A stretch of DNA of 64,000 nucleotides from Tardiphaga sp. 709. GTDB lineage: Bacteria; Pseudomonadota; Alphaproteobacteria; Rhizobiales; Xanthobacteraceae. Position numbers and translations under genes: made by a program. The stretch is from positions 1,240,001 through 1,304,000 of the forward strand of contig NZ_CP135529.1 of NCBI RefSeq assembly GCF_032401055.1. Reading direction: 5' to 3'. Below the pieces are notes generated by a model that was not told the origin of the DNA, did not search any database, and was given only the letters and a program-made list of their open reading frames with translations. This document shows, piece after piece, positions 55,178 to 63,235 of the stretch (position 1 is the stretch's first letter; every line of letters begins with the position of its first letter).

Positions 55178-55642
55178 ATGCAAGCCCGCCTCAACATCGC
55201 CAAGGCCGCCCCCGACGCCTACAAGGCCGTCGCCGCGCTCGATCAATATGTCGTCAAGGAAAGCGGCCTCGAGCCTGCGATCGTCCATCTCATCAAGCTC
55301 CGCTCATCGATCATCAATGGCTGCGCCTTCTGCGTCGACATGCATGTGAAGGAATCCCGTCACGACGGTCTCAGCGAGCAGTGGATCAACATGATGTCGG
55401 TTTGGCACGAATCCACGGTCTATACGCCGCGCGAGCGTGCCCTCCTCGGCTGGGTCGATGCGGTCACGCTGATCGCGCAGACCCGTGCACCCGATGCCGA
55501 TTATGAAGCGCTGCGCGCGCATTTCTCGGAAGAGGAATGCCTCAAGATCACCGTGGCGATCGGCGCCATCAATGCCTGGAACCGTCTCGCCGTCGGCTTC
55601 CGCGTTCCGCATCCGATCGAGAAGCCGAAGGCTGCTGCCTGA
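55178..55642 (+). CDS. Carboxymuconolactone decarboxylase family (AhpD-like) protein
   Basis: A 154-residue helical protein. The AhpD-like signature is LIKLRSSIINGCAFCVDMHV, with Cys-x2-Cys and His in the CAFCVDMH motif. ERALLGWVDAVTLIAQTRAP follows. Members reduce peroxides or act in stress responses through this dithiol. It lies 31 bases after the Rrf2 gene and ends at a strong terminator. Confidence 0.92.
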   Translation: MQARLNIAKAAPDAYKAVAALDQYVVKESGLEPAIVHLIKLRSSIINGCAFCVDMHVKESRHDGLSEQWINMMSVWHESTVYTPRERALLGWVDAVTLIAQTRAPDADYEALRAHFSEEECLKITVAIGAINAWNRLAVGFRVPHPIEKPKAAA

Positions 55643-55672
55643 ACACAGGCTTCAGCAGATCATCGACAAGCA

Positions 55673-55704
55673 AAAGGCCGGGTTGAAACATCAACCCGGC
55701 CTTT
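55673..55704 (+). terminator. Rho-independent terminator after the Rrf2/CMD operon
   Basis: AAAGGCCGGGTTGA (55673-55686) pairs perfectly with TCAACCCGGCCTTT (55691-55704), loop AACA, followed by CTTGG. It may also serve the leftward TctC-type gene, whose stop is at 55754. Confidence 0.9.
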
Positions 55705-55753
55705 CTTGGCTTCTGCTTTGCCCGACCGATGTGTCAGGCAATATGGCTAGTGG

Positions 55754-56728
55754 TCAGAAAAGCTTCGCGCCAGACGCATCCACGACCTTGCCCCAGCGGG
55801 CGTAATCGTCCTTGATCGTCTTGGCGAAAGACTGAGGCGTCGAGGTCGTGATGCTGAGGCCCTGCTTTTCGAGACGCTCGCGAACATCCGGCAGCGCGCC
55901 GATGCGCACCACTTCGGCGTTCAGGCGATCGACGATGGCATCGGGCGTCCCTGCAGGTACGACGAGGCCGAACCAGGAGTCGACGACAAAGTCAGCCACG
56001 CCTGCTTCCGCCGGCGTCGGCACATCGGGAAGCTGCGACGAGCGCTCGCGGCTGGTAATCACGAGACCCTTGACCTTGCCGTCGCGGATCTGCGGCGCCA
56101 GCACCGTCAGCGTGTCGAAAGACAGGTTCACCTGATTTCCGAGCAGCGCATTCACAGCCGGAGCGCTGCCCTTGAACGGCACGTGCAGCAGATCCGTCTC
56201 TGTCAGGCTCTTGAACAGCTCGCCGCTCAGATGGCAGAGCGTGCCGGGTCCGCACGACGAATAGGTGAACTTGCCGGGCTCACGTTTGGCCGCAGCGACG
56301 AGCTCCTTGACTGATGACACCGGCGTATCCGGGCTGGCCGCGAGCACGTAAGGCACCGACGTCAGCATGGCCACCGGCGTGAAGCTCTTGAAGGGGTCGT
56401 AAGAGATGGTCTTGTTGATATGCGGCAGGATCGTGAGCTGCCCTGCAGGCGCCAGCGACAGCGTGTAGCCATCTGGATCCGCCTTGGCGACAGCGTCGGC
56501 AGCAATAGCCGTACCGGCACCAGCCTTGTTCTCGACCACAATGGTCTGCTTCAGCGCCTCGCCGAGCTTGTCGGCATAGACCCGTGCGGTGATGTCCGCA
56601 GCGCCACCCGGCGGGAACGGAACGATCAGCTTGATCGTCCGGCTCGGCCAGTTGTCAGCGAAAGCCCCTGTTGCGCCGGAAACCAGCAGCACTGCCGCGA
56701 AAGCGCCTGAGAGGAAGCGAGAAGACAT
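55754..56728 (-). CDS. Tripartite tricarboxylate transporter substrate-binding protein (TctC/Bug family)
   Basis: A 324-residue periplasmic protein starting MSSRFLSGAFAAVLLVSGAT with a signal peptide ending near GAFADNWPS. TIKLIVPFPPGGAADITARV near residue 35 and IVVENKAGAGTAIAADAV near 65 are the Bug-family signature, with LLHVPFKGSAPAVNALLG near 170. It binds a carboxylate-type ligand. No TctA or TctB membrane partner lies in the window, so it is an orphan, as most Bug proteins are. The upstream extension to 56818 is not used. Confidence 0.92.
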   Translation of the reverse strand: MSSRFLSGAFAAVLLVSGATGAFADNWPSRTIKLIVPFPPGGAADITARVYADKLGEALKQTIVVENKAGAGTAIAADAVAKADPDGYTLSLAPAGQLTILPHINKTISYDPFKSFTPVAMLTSVPYVLAASPDTPVSSVKELVAAAKREPGKFTYSSCGPGTLCHLSGELFKSLTETDLLHVPFKGSAPAVNALLGNQVNLSFDTLTVLAPQIRDGKVKGLVITSRERSSQLPDVPTPAEAGVADFVVDSWFGLVVPAGTPDAIVDRLNAEVVRIGALPDVRERLEKQGLSITTSTPQSFAKTIKDDYARWGKVVDASGAKLF

Positions 56729-57010
56729 GACGGACCGCACGGTCGTATTCCTTATGATCGATGATGAGAGTATTTTGCCCGTGGCTCCCGCGACGTTTCG
56801 CAGAGATTTCGCAATCATTTCAGCGATGTGGGAGCACGTTTGTTACCACTGAAAATGTCATCGAGACGGGTTTCCGACAAGGAAATGCGATTGCAAATGC
56901 AGCGCAGAGGGTGGTGGATTGCTGTCGCCGAACAAGTCCTTGTGAGAAGTTACTTCTCTCTCGACAGCGGTGTCTTATGTTTGATCGAAACGTCGAAGTC
57001 GGAGAGCGTC

Positions 57011-57898
57011 ATGACAGAGCTGGATCATTCGACCGAAAAGAGCCGCTACCTCAACGCCCCGAAACGCCCGGACTTCACGCTGGACCAGGACTGGGGCTCC
57101 TACTCCGCCGCCGAGCATGATCGCTGGGACCGTCTGTTCGCCCGCGCGCAGACCGTCCTTAAAGGCCGTGCCTGCGACGAATTCCTCGCCGCACTGAAAA
57201 CGCTGCAGCTGTCCGAATCCGGGATTCCTGATCTGGAGAAACTGAGCGCACGTCTAAAGCCGCTGACTGGCTGGCAGATCGTGCCGGTTGCCGAACTGGT
57301 GCCTGACGAGATCTTCTTCGATCATCTTGCCAATCGCCGCTTCCCGGCCGGCGCCTTCATCCGCCCCGAACACGAAATGGATTACCTGCAGGAGCCCGAC
57401 ATCTTCCATGACGTCTTCGGGCACGTTCCGCTATTGGCGAACCCGGTCTATGCCGACTTCATGGAGGCCTATGGAAAAGGCGGCCAGCGCGCGATGGCGC
57501 TCGGCCGATTGAAAAACCTGGCACGATTGTACTGGTACACGGTGGAGTTCGGACTGATGAAGAGCGCGGACGGGTTGCGCATCTTCGGCGCCGGCATTCT
57601 GTCGTCAGCAACAGAGTCGGTCTTCGCCCTGGAAGACGCCTCGCCGAACCGGATCACGTTCGATCTCGAACGCGTGATGCGGACAAACTACATCATCGAT
57701 GATTTCCAGCAGAGCTATTTCGTCATCGAGAGCTTCGAGAAACTGCTGCAGGACAGCTATCAGGATTTCGGCCCACTCTATACCCGCCTGGCCAGAGCAG
57801 ACGACATCGCGGCCGACGATGTAACCCCAGAGGATCACGTCATCAGCCGCGGGACGCTGGACTATTTCAAGCGCAAGCGCGCGTCAGCCATTCATTGA
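57011..57898 (+). CDS. phhA: Phenylalanine 4-monooxygenase
   Basis: A 295-residue protein starting MTELDHSTEKSRYLNAPKRP. The iron site is DIFHDVFGHVPLLANPVYAD (two His) and the downstream Glu in RLYWYTVEFGLM, giving the 2-His-1-Glu set of aromatic amino acid hydroxylases. RFPAGAFIRPEHEMDYLQEP is also family-typical. It converts phenylalanine to tyrosine with tetrahydropterin and O2. The ATG at 57011 follows GGAGAGCG. No pterin carbinolamine dehydratase gene is in the window. The last 15 bases overlap the end of the AraC gene on the other strand. Confidence 0.96.
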   Translation: MTELDHSTEKSRYLNAPKRPDFTLDQDWGSYSAAEHDRWDRLFARAQTVLKGRACDEFLAALKTLQLSESGIPDLEKLSARLKPLTGWQIVPVAELVPDEIFFDHLANRRFPAGAFIRPEHEMDYLQEPDIFHDVFGHVPLLANPVYADFMEAYGKGGQRAMALGRLKNLARLYWYTVEFGLMKSADGLRIFGAGILSSATESVFALEDASPNRITFDLERVMRTNYIIDDFQQSYFVIESFEKLLQDSYQDFGPLYTRLARADDIAADDVTPEDHVISRGTLDYFKRKRASAIH

Positions 57899-58333
57899 CT
57901 GGATGCGGAATTTAGCCGGCGACGCGCCGAAGCGACGACGGAAGCTGCGGTGGAAATAGGATAGTTCGTTGAAGCCGCAGGCGGCCGCGACTTCGCTGAT
58001 CTTCAGGCTGCACTGGCGATCGCCGGTCAGCATGCTGCGGGCCTTTTCAAGCCTCAACTCCATGATCCGATCGGTGATGCTGAGGCCGGAGCCCTGCAGC
58101 AAATCCTGAACGTAGCGGACGGACAGGCCGAGCTTCTCGGCGACCACCCGGGTCGAGAACTGCTGGTCAGCAAAGCTCTCGTTGATCTGACTGATCACGC
58201 TGGCGATCCGCGCTCCGCGCAGGCCGCCGACCTCGGTGAGGTTCACGGGGTCCGGCTTTTCGATGCTGTGCACCTTGGCACGATCGGATCCAAAGTCGGA
58301 GTGGCTGCTGAATGCGAGATTTGTGTTTTCCAT
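57884..58333 (-). CDS. AraC-family regulator, DNA-binding domain only
   Basis: A 149-residue protein. The C-terminal 100 residues are a complete AraC double helix-turn-helix (STRVVAEKLGLSVRYVQDLL, ISEVAAACGFNELSYFHRSF, RRRFGASPAKFR). There is no room for a standard N-terminal sensor domain, so it may respond through a partner or act constitutively. It is tail-to-tail with phhA, overlapping by 15 bases, a tight arrangement. I take the ATG at 58333, though one eight codons earlier (58357) is possible. Confidence 0.82.
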   Translation of the reverse strand: MENTNLAFSSHSDFGSDRAKVHSIEKPDPVNLTEVGGLRGARIASVISQINESFADQQFSTRVVAEKLGLSVRYVQDLLQGSGLSITDRIMELRLEKARSMLTGDRQCSLKISEVAAACGFNELSYFHRSFRRRFGASPAKFRIQSMNG

Positions 58334-58703
58334 GTTCCCAATCACCGCCCATTTCAATGTGTGCGGAGATAGGTCGTCCGGACCCCTGACTTTGGTTCAA
58401 CGCCGACGACGATAATTTATCATCTTTTGAAACCATAGCGGCGCACTGCGCCCCGGTGATGACCCGTCAGTCGTTGGCCGGTGGTCGTCGTGTGGTCCCG
58501 CGATCGCGCTCCCCAGTAGTACTTCCAGGTGAGACCGAGCAGCGACAGCCGCTCACAATGCGACGCCAAGTGCGCGATCCAGCACGAGTCACGCGCTTAC
58601 GACCACGACGAGAGCGGTATTTTTATACATGGTCGCTGCCGAAATGACGCGCGAAGCAGCCCCGATTCCTCGAAGGCCGCCAGCGCACCTGCAAGGAAAC
58701 GAC
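58334..58703. other. Intergenic region before the outer membrane protein
   Basis: A 370-base gap between the divergent AraC and outer membrane protein genes. I see no ORF worth calling (58456-58647 is a short shadow frame) and no clear operator. AAGGAAA before 58704 is the ribosome-binding site of the outer membrane protein. Confidence 0.4.
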
Positions 58704-60080
58704 ATGAAACAGCTTCTCCTCGGCGCCATCGGCATCCTCAGCCTCGGCAATGCCGCCATCGCCGCAGATGTGCCGGCCCGCGCCTACACCAAGGCTCCTG
58801 TGATCGACCCCGCCTATAACTGGACCGGCTTTTACGCCGGCGTTCATGCCGGTTACGGTTTCGGCGCGACTGAATGGCAGATCCTGAATATCGGGACCGA
58901 CGGCGCGCTGGGCGGCATTCAGGCCGGCTACAATCAACAGATCGGCAACCTGCTGCTCGGCATCGAGGCCGACATCAGCTTTAGCGGCATCAAGGGCAAT
59001 CGCTCGGTGAGCGTTCTGAACCAGGCCACACTGACCCAGACGTCGCAAATCAACTGGTTATCGACCGTGACCGGGCGCGTTGGCTTCGCCAATGGCCGCT
59101 GGCTCACCTACGCCAAGGGCGGCTTCGCCTGGGCCAATGAAGATCACGGCTACGACGTTCAGGTCTCGGTGCCGGGGCCGGACAGAATCACACTATCCGG
59201 CAGCGAGACACGGCGGGGTTGGGTCGTCGGCGCCGGCATGGAATATGCGCTTGCCAACAGCTGGTCGCTACGCGGCGAATATAATTTCATCAGCTTCCCC
59301 GACCACGACTTCGACTTTAACGGCACTCAGGCCTCTGCCGGGCCGATCGCCTCCACCACCTCGACCAAGCAGACGCTGCATCTCATCAAGCTCGGCGCGA
59401 ACTACCAGTTCGGCGCTCCGAACGAAGCCAAGCCGATCCCGCCGCTGCAATACGCACAGTCGGGATTCGACTGGACCGGGCTCTATCTCGGTGCGCAGGC
59501 CGGCTACGGATCTGGACAAGGCGACTGGCGCGACTATACGCCGGTTGGCAAGTTCTCGATGACCGGCGGCTTCGGCGGCGGCCAGATCGGTGCCAATGTG
59601 CAGCTCGGCGTGATCGTCATGGGCGTCGAAGGCGAACTGGTCGGCGGTGATATTGGCGGGGGTACCCGCATCAACGTCGGCGGCAATCTCGACATGAGTT
59701 CGCGAACTGACTGGCTAGCGATGGCTACCGCGCGCATCGGTATGGTGACCAACGAGCGCTGGCTGACCTATCTCAAGGGCGGTGTCGCCGTCGCCGGGGA
59801 TCATCATGCGATATCGGCGGTGTCGGGCCCGATGTTCGTAAATCTCGATGGAGCTCGTATCCATACCGGCTACGTGGTCGGTGCCGGCGTGGAATACGCC
59901 TTCGCGCCAAGCTGGTCCGTCAAGGCGGAGTACAACTACATCGGCTTCGGTCATGACAAAGCGAGCCTCGAAGGCGTCATCAACGCGCCTCCGACCGTCG
60001 GCTCCTATTATTTCAATTCCGATATTGCGCAGAGCATGCAGCTCGGAAAGATCGGCGTGAACTATCACTTTGCGCCATAA
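58704..60080 (+). CDS. Outer membrane beta-barrel protein with two tandem Omp31-like domains
   Basis: A 458-residue protein with a signal peptide (MKQLLLGAIGILSLGNAAIA). The mature protein has two homologous halves. The first begins YNWTGFYAGVHAGYGFGATE (residue 39) and the second FDWTGLYLGAQAGYGSGQGD (about residue 254). Internal strand pairs also match: SQINWLSTVTGRVGFANGRW with SRTDWLAMATARIGMVTNER, and VVGAGMEYALANSWSLRGEY with VVGAGVEYAFAPSWSVKAEY. Both halves end in a Phe-containing terminal strand (NYQFGAP and NYHFAP). Typical members of this family are single 8-strand barrels of about 200-250 residues, so this is an intragenic duplication. Confidence 0.92.
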   Translation: MKQLLLGAIGILSLGNAAIAADVPARAYTKAPVIDPAYNWTGFYAGVHAGYGFGATEWQILNIGTDGALGGIQAGYNQQIGNLLLGIEADISFSGIKGNRSVSVLNQATLTQTSQINWLSTVTGRVGFANGRWLTYAKGGFAWANEDHGYDVQVSVPGPDRITLSGSETRRGWVVGAGMEYALANSWSLRGEYNFISFPDHDFDFNGTQASAGPIASTTSTKQTLHLIKLGANYQFGAPNEAKPIPPLQYAQSGFDWTGLYLGAQAGYGSGQGDWRDYTPVGKFSMTGGFGGGQIGANVQLGVIVMGVEGELVGGDIGGGTRINVGGNLDMSSRTDWLAMATARIGMVTNERWLTYLKGGVAVAGDHHAISAVSGPMFVNLDGARIHTGYVVGAGVEYAFAPSWSVKAEYNYIGFGHDKASLEGVINAPPTVGSYYFNSDIAQSMQLGKIGVNYHFAP

Positions 60081-60092
60081 ACGCGACAGCCG

Positions 60093-60122
60093 ACCGCCAT
60101 CGCGCTATCAAGCGATGGTGGT
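60093..60122. terminator. Hairpin between the outer membrane protein and glycosyltransferase genes
   Basis: ACCGCCATCGC (60093-60103) pairs with GCGATGGTGGT (60112-60122) with one mismatch, 13 bases after the stop codon at 60080. The genes converge here, and the stem may terminate both. No T-run follows on the plus strand. Confidence 0.55.
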
Positions 60123-60130
60123 CGCGCTGC

Positions 60131-61639
60131 CTAACGCGGCAACATCTCGGGTGGCGGCGACCGATCAAGTACATCGCCCTTCGCGTCCTGGAGAAGGTTC
60201 AGCTCGACATTCTCCACGACCAGCGGGCCACGCTTGCGTTTGAGGTCAGCCACTTTCTCGATATTCGCAAAAGCCGCCCGCCATTCCGGATTGGCAGCGG
60301 CATTTTGCTCACCCACCAGCAAAAGCTTGCCAGACAGCTGCTCTGCGCTCGGCTCCGGCATGTTCACCCAGCGAATGCGCTGGGTGCGCTGGAAGACACA
60401 GGTCCCCTTCGGCAAATAGAAGGTCAGCCAACCCGTGGTGCCGTAATCGGGCGCCACCACGCATGTCGCCCCGACACGGACGCGAACCGCCTCGACGTCG
60501 GCCGCCAGCTCAACGAACCCCACGCCGATGCTGCGTACTGTCGCGTCACGCTTGTAGCCGGACAGCAGACCCGTATTGGCCTGCACCACCAGTGCTGTGA
60601 ACATCACGACGCCGGTCGGCCCCGCCCAGCGCAGGCAGAAGTCCACCGTGCGCTGCTCTCGCGGCTTCCATTGCACAATGGTTGCCGCGACGGCAGCAAT
60701 GATGGCCAGCGTCGGATAGACCGGCGCGAACCAGTTGGCCTCGACGCGGCTGTGCAGCGCGTGCCAGCCGAAATACAGCACGATGACCCAGAACATTGCA
60801 TTCAGCAGCACCCGCGCCGGCCACGCGCCGGGCCTGCGGACGGCTAGGGCATAGAGGCCCATCACGCCGAGAATGAACACCAGCGGTGTCGCGAAGGCGA
60901 ATTGCGTCGGAATCAGTTCAGCGATGAAGGCCGGATTGAAGTGATCGATCCGGGCACGTCCGAGTTGCTTGATGAAAGACACCCAGCCATGTTCGGCATT
61001 CCAGAACAGCACCGGCGAGAACACTGCGAGCGCTACCAGACCGCCGAGATAGGGCCATGGCGAGATCAACCAGCGCCGCATCTTCGGCACCGCAATCAAC
61101 CAGATCAGGATCGCCGGCCCGAAAAACAGTGCGGTATATTTCGATAGCAGCGCTACGCCGACGGCCAGGCCCACCGCGAGCCACCACGCGCCCTGCCCGG
61201 TGGCCAGCACCTGGGCCAGCGCCAACAACACGAAACTCGAAGCGACCAGTACCGGCGCGTCCGGCGTGACGATCATCAAGCCGACCGACGTGATCATCGT
61301 CGCATTGAGCAGGATCACCGCCGTTGACGCGGTCCGTCGACCGCCGAAGAGCAACTCGGCCGTGCGATACACCGCCCAGCTCATCGGCAACGCCAGCAGG
61401 ACCGAGACGACGCGTACACCGAATTCGGTATCGCCCGCGATCATGGTGCCGAGCCGGATCACCACCGCGACCATCGGCGGGTGATCGTAGTAACCGCCGG
61501 CCAGATGCTTCGACCACATCCAGTAATAGGCTTCGTCGAAGGTCAGCGGCGTCCATGCGGCCGCCGCGAGCCGCAGCAGCACCAGACCGACGACCACGGC
61601 CGCGGTGCCGCGAACCAGCCGCAGTTCCTGCGTGGTCAT
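60131..61639 (-). CDS. Glycosyltransferase family 39-like membrane protein
   Basis: A 502-residue polytopic protein with about 10 membrane segments. The N-terminal periplasmic loop TPLTFDEAYYWMWSKHLAGG then YYDHPPMVAVVIRLG holds the acidic DEAYYW motif typical of PMT/ArnT-like GT-C enzymes. These use a polyprenyl-phosphate sugar as donor on the periplasmic side. It lies 7 bases after a GT2-GtrA gene, which would make such a donor, so the pair probably modifies lipopolysaccharide or another envelope glycan. The C-terminal 150 residues form a soluble domain. Confidence 0.9.
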   Translation of the reverse strand: MTTQELRLVRGTAAVVVGLVLLRLAAAAWTPLTFDEAYYWMWSKHLAGGYYDHPPMVAVVIRLGTMIAGDTEFGVRVVSVLLALPMSWAVYRTAELLFGGRRTASTAVILLNATMITSVGLMIVTPDAPVLVASSFVLLALAQVLATGQGAWWLAVGLAVGVALLSKYTALFFGPAILIWLIAVPKMRRWLISPWPYLGGLVALAVFSPVLFWNAEHGWVSFIKQLGRARIDHFNPAFIAELIPTQFAFATPLVFILGVMGLYALAVRRPGAWPARVLLNAMFWVIVLYFGWHALHSRVEANWFAPVYPTLAIIAAVAATIVQWKPREQRTVDFCLRWAGPTGVVMFTALVVQANTGLLSGYKRDATVRSIGVGFVELAADVEAVRVRVGATCVVAPDYGTTGWLTFYLPKGTCVFQRTQRIRWVNMPEPSAEQLSGKLLLVGEQNAAANPEWRAAFANIEKVADLKRKRGPLVVENVELNLLQDAKGDVLDRSPPPEMLPR

Positions 61640-61646
61640 CCAGCGA

Positions 61647-62780
61647 TCACCGTTTCCGCCACACGAACAGGCCGGACATCCCGTAATTCCAGACCACGCC
61701 CATCAGCGCGCCGGCCGCACCGGCCAGCCACCAGATAGGCTCTTGGTCGAAGACCGACCAAGCCACGCCGACATTGGCGAGCAGACCCACGCTGCAGACC
61801 ACGTAGAAGATCAACAGACCGCGGATGATGCCGAGACCTTTCAGCCGCTGGTCGCGATAGGTGAGGAAATTGTTGAGCAGGAAGTTGCCGGTCATAGCGC
61901 AAAGCGCCGCAATGGCCTGCGCCTCGGCGAATGGCGCATCGAAGACTTCAAGTGCGACGAACAGCACGGCGAAATGCACGAACAGACCGATCGAACCGAC
62001 CAGCGCGAACAGCAGGAAGCGCAGCGATACGGTATCGTTGGTCAGCTTTGCCAGCACGAGGCCCAGGAAATCGAGCGCCACCATGGAATCGAGCTTGCTC
62101 TCGCCATGCAGCCGCGAACCGAAGGTGTAAGGCACTTCGATGACGCGCAGGTCGCCCCCGGCTGTCGCCACGACATCGAGCAGAATTTTGAAGCCCTGAG
62201 TGGACAGTCTCGGTGCCAGTTGTTCAAAACGATCGCGGCGGATCATGAAGAAGCCGCTCATCGGATCGGCGATCTCGACCTTCAGCACCCGCTGCGCGAC
62301 CGCGGTCGCGAACTTGCTGGCACCGAGCCGCTGCTGATTGAAACTGTCGGCGCTGCCGCCCTCGATATAGCGGCTGCCAATCACCAGTTCGGCGGCGCCG
62401 CTCTCGATCAGACCAAGCATCTTGCCTAGCTGGGTCTCATCGTGCTGCAAGTCTCCGTCGATCACGGCCGCGCAGGGCGCGCTGGAGGCCAACATGCCCT
62501 CAATGCAGGCGCCGGACAGGCCGCGCCGGCCGATGCGCCGGATGCAGCGCACGCGCGAGTCACCCCGCGCCAGCTCACGTACCGCGTCGGCCGTGCCGTC
62601 CGGCGAATTGTCGTCGACGAAAATGACTTCCCAGGAAATGCCGACCAGCGCCGCGTCCAGCCGCTGCACCAGGGTGGCGACATTGCCGCGCTCGTTGAAA
62701 GTGGGGACGACGACGGACAGCTGCAGCGGAGCGCCCGCCTGCAATATCTGTCCGGGCCCCGGTCTGATGGCTTCGTTCAT
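61647..62780 (-). CDS. GT2 polyprenyl-phosphate sugar synthase fused to GtrA domain
   Basis: A 377-residue protein. The N-terminal 240 residues are a GT2 domain of the dolichol-phosphate-mannose synthase type (LSVVVPTFNERGNVATLVQR, DDNSPDGTADAVR, AVIDGDLQHDETQLGKML with the DxD-like acidic motif). The C-terminal 120 residues hold four membrane helices of a GtrA domain (FALVGSIGLFVHFAVLFVAL, GNFLLNNFLTYRDQRLKG). It would charge a polyprenyl phosphate with a sugar and help flip it, supplying the downstream GT39-type enzyme. Its ATG is at 62780. Confidence 0.93.
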   Translation of the reverse strand: MNEAIRPGPGQILQAGAPLQLSVVVPTFNERGNVATLVQRLDAALVGISWEVIFVDDNSPDGTADAVRELARGDSRVRCIRRIGRRGLSGACIEGMLASSAPCAAVIDGDLQHDETQLGKMLGLIESGAAELVIGSRYIEGGSADSFNQQRLGASKFATAVAQRVLKVEIADPMSGFFMIRRDRFEQLAPRLSTQGFKILLDVVATAGGDLRVIEVPYTFGSRLHGESKLDSMVALDFLGLVLAKLTNDTVSLRFLLFALVGSIGLFVHFAVLFVALEVFDAPFAEAQAIAALCAMTGNFLLNNFLTYRDQRLKGLGIIRGLLIFYVVCSVGLLANVGVAWSVFDQEPIWWLAGAAGALMGVVWNYGMSGLFVWRKR

Positions 62781-63235
62781 GGCGCCAGCATATATCTGCC
62801 GCGCCGGACCATGCCAAGGCGGACAGGGAACGGCGAGGCCTTAACAGGCGCCGGAACAAGCCATCAGAGGGGGAATGGCCAAAAGCGGCCCAGAAATGCC
62901 AACGACCCCGAACAACAGGCGCACGTACATCCGGCGCACCGAGCTATTCAAGGTCGTTCCAGCGCCGGAGCTGTTAAGCATCAACGTCGCCGTTGCAGAC
63001 AAGATAGGGATGCTGGAGCCGTTCCGCAAGGGTATCCGGCACTGGTTTCAACGCCACAGTCCGGCCGCAACACCGCACTCTGGCACCATTCTGTTGCTGG
63101 CGAGCTATAGCCAGTCTTGCCCGTGCCCGCTACCTTGCCCCGGTCAACAGCGGCGCGTTCGCGCGGTTTTCTGAGGCGGAAGCCCCGCCTGAACCGCGAC
63201 CACAATCGTCTCCGCGCGTGATAATCGGAGATGCC
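62781..63235. other. Intergenic region without recognised genes
   Basis: A 455-base gap between divergent genes. An open frame at 62875-63174 has a Pro/Cys-rich, low-complexity product and no ribosome-binding site, so I do not call it. No operator or terminator is convincing, and ATAATCGGAGATGCC before 63236 is the start region of the next gene. Confidence 0.4.

Noticed and set aside
62875-63174. 99-residue plus-strand frame before the last gene
   Set aside because: Product is low-complexity and rich in Pro, Cys and Arg, no ribosome-binding site precedes it and it resembles random high-GC frame.
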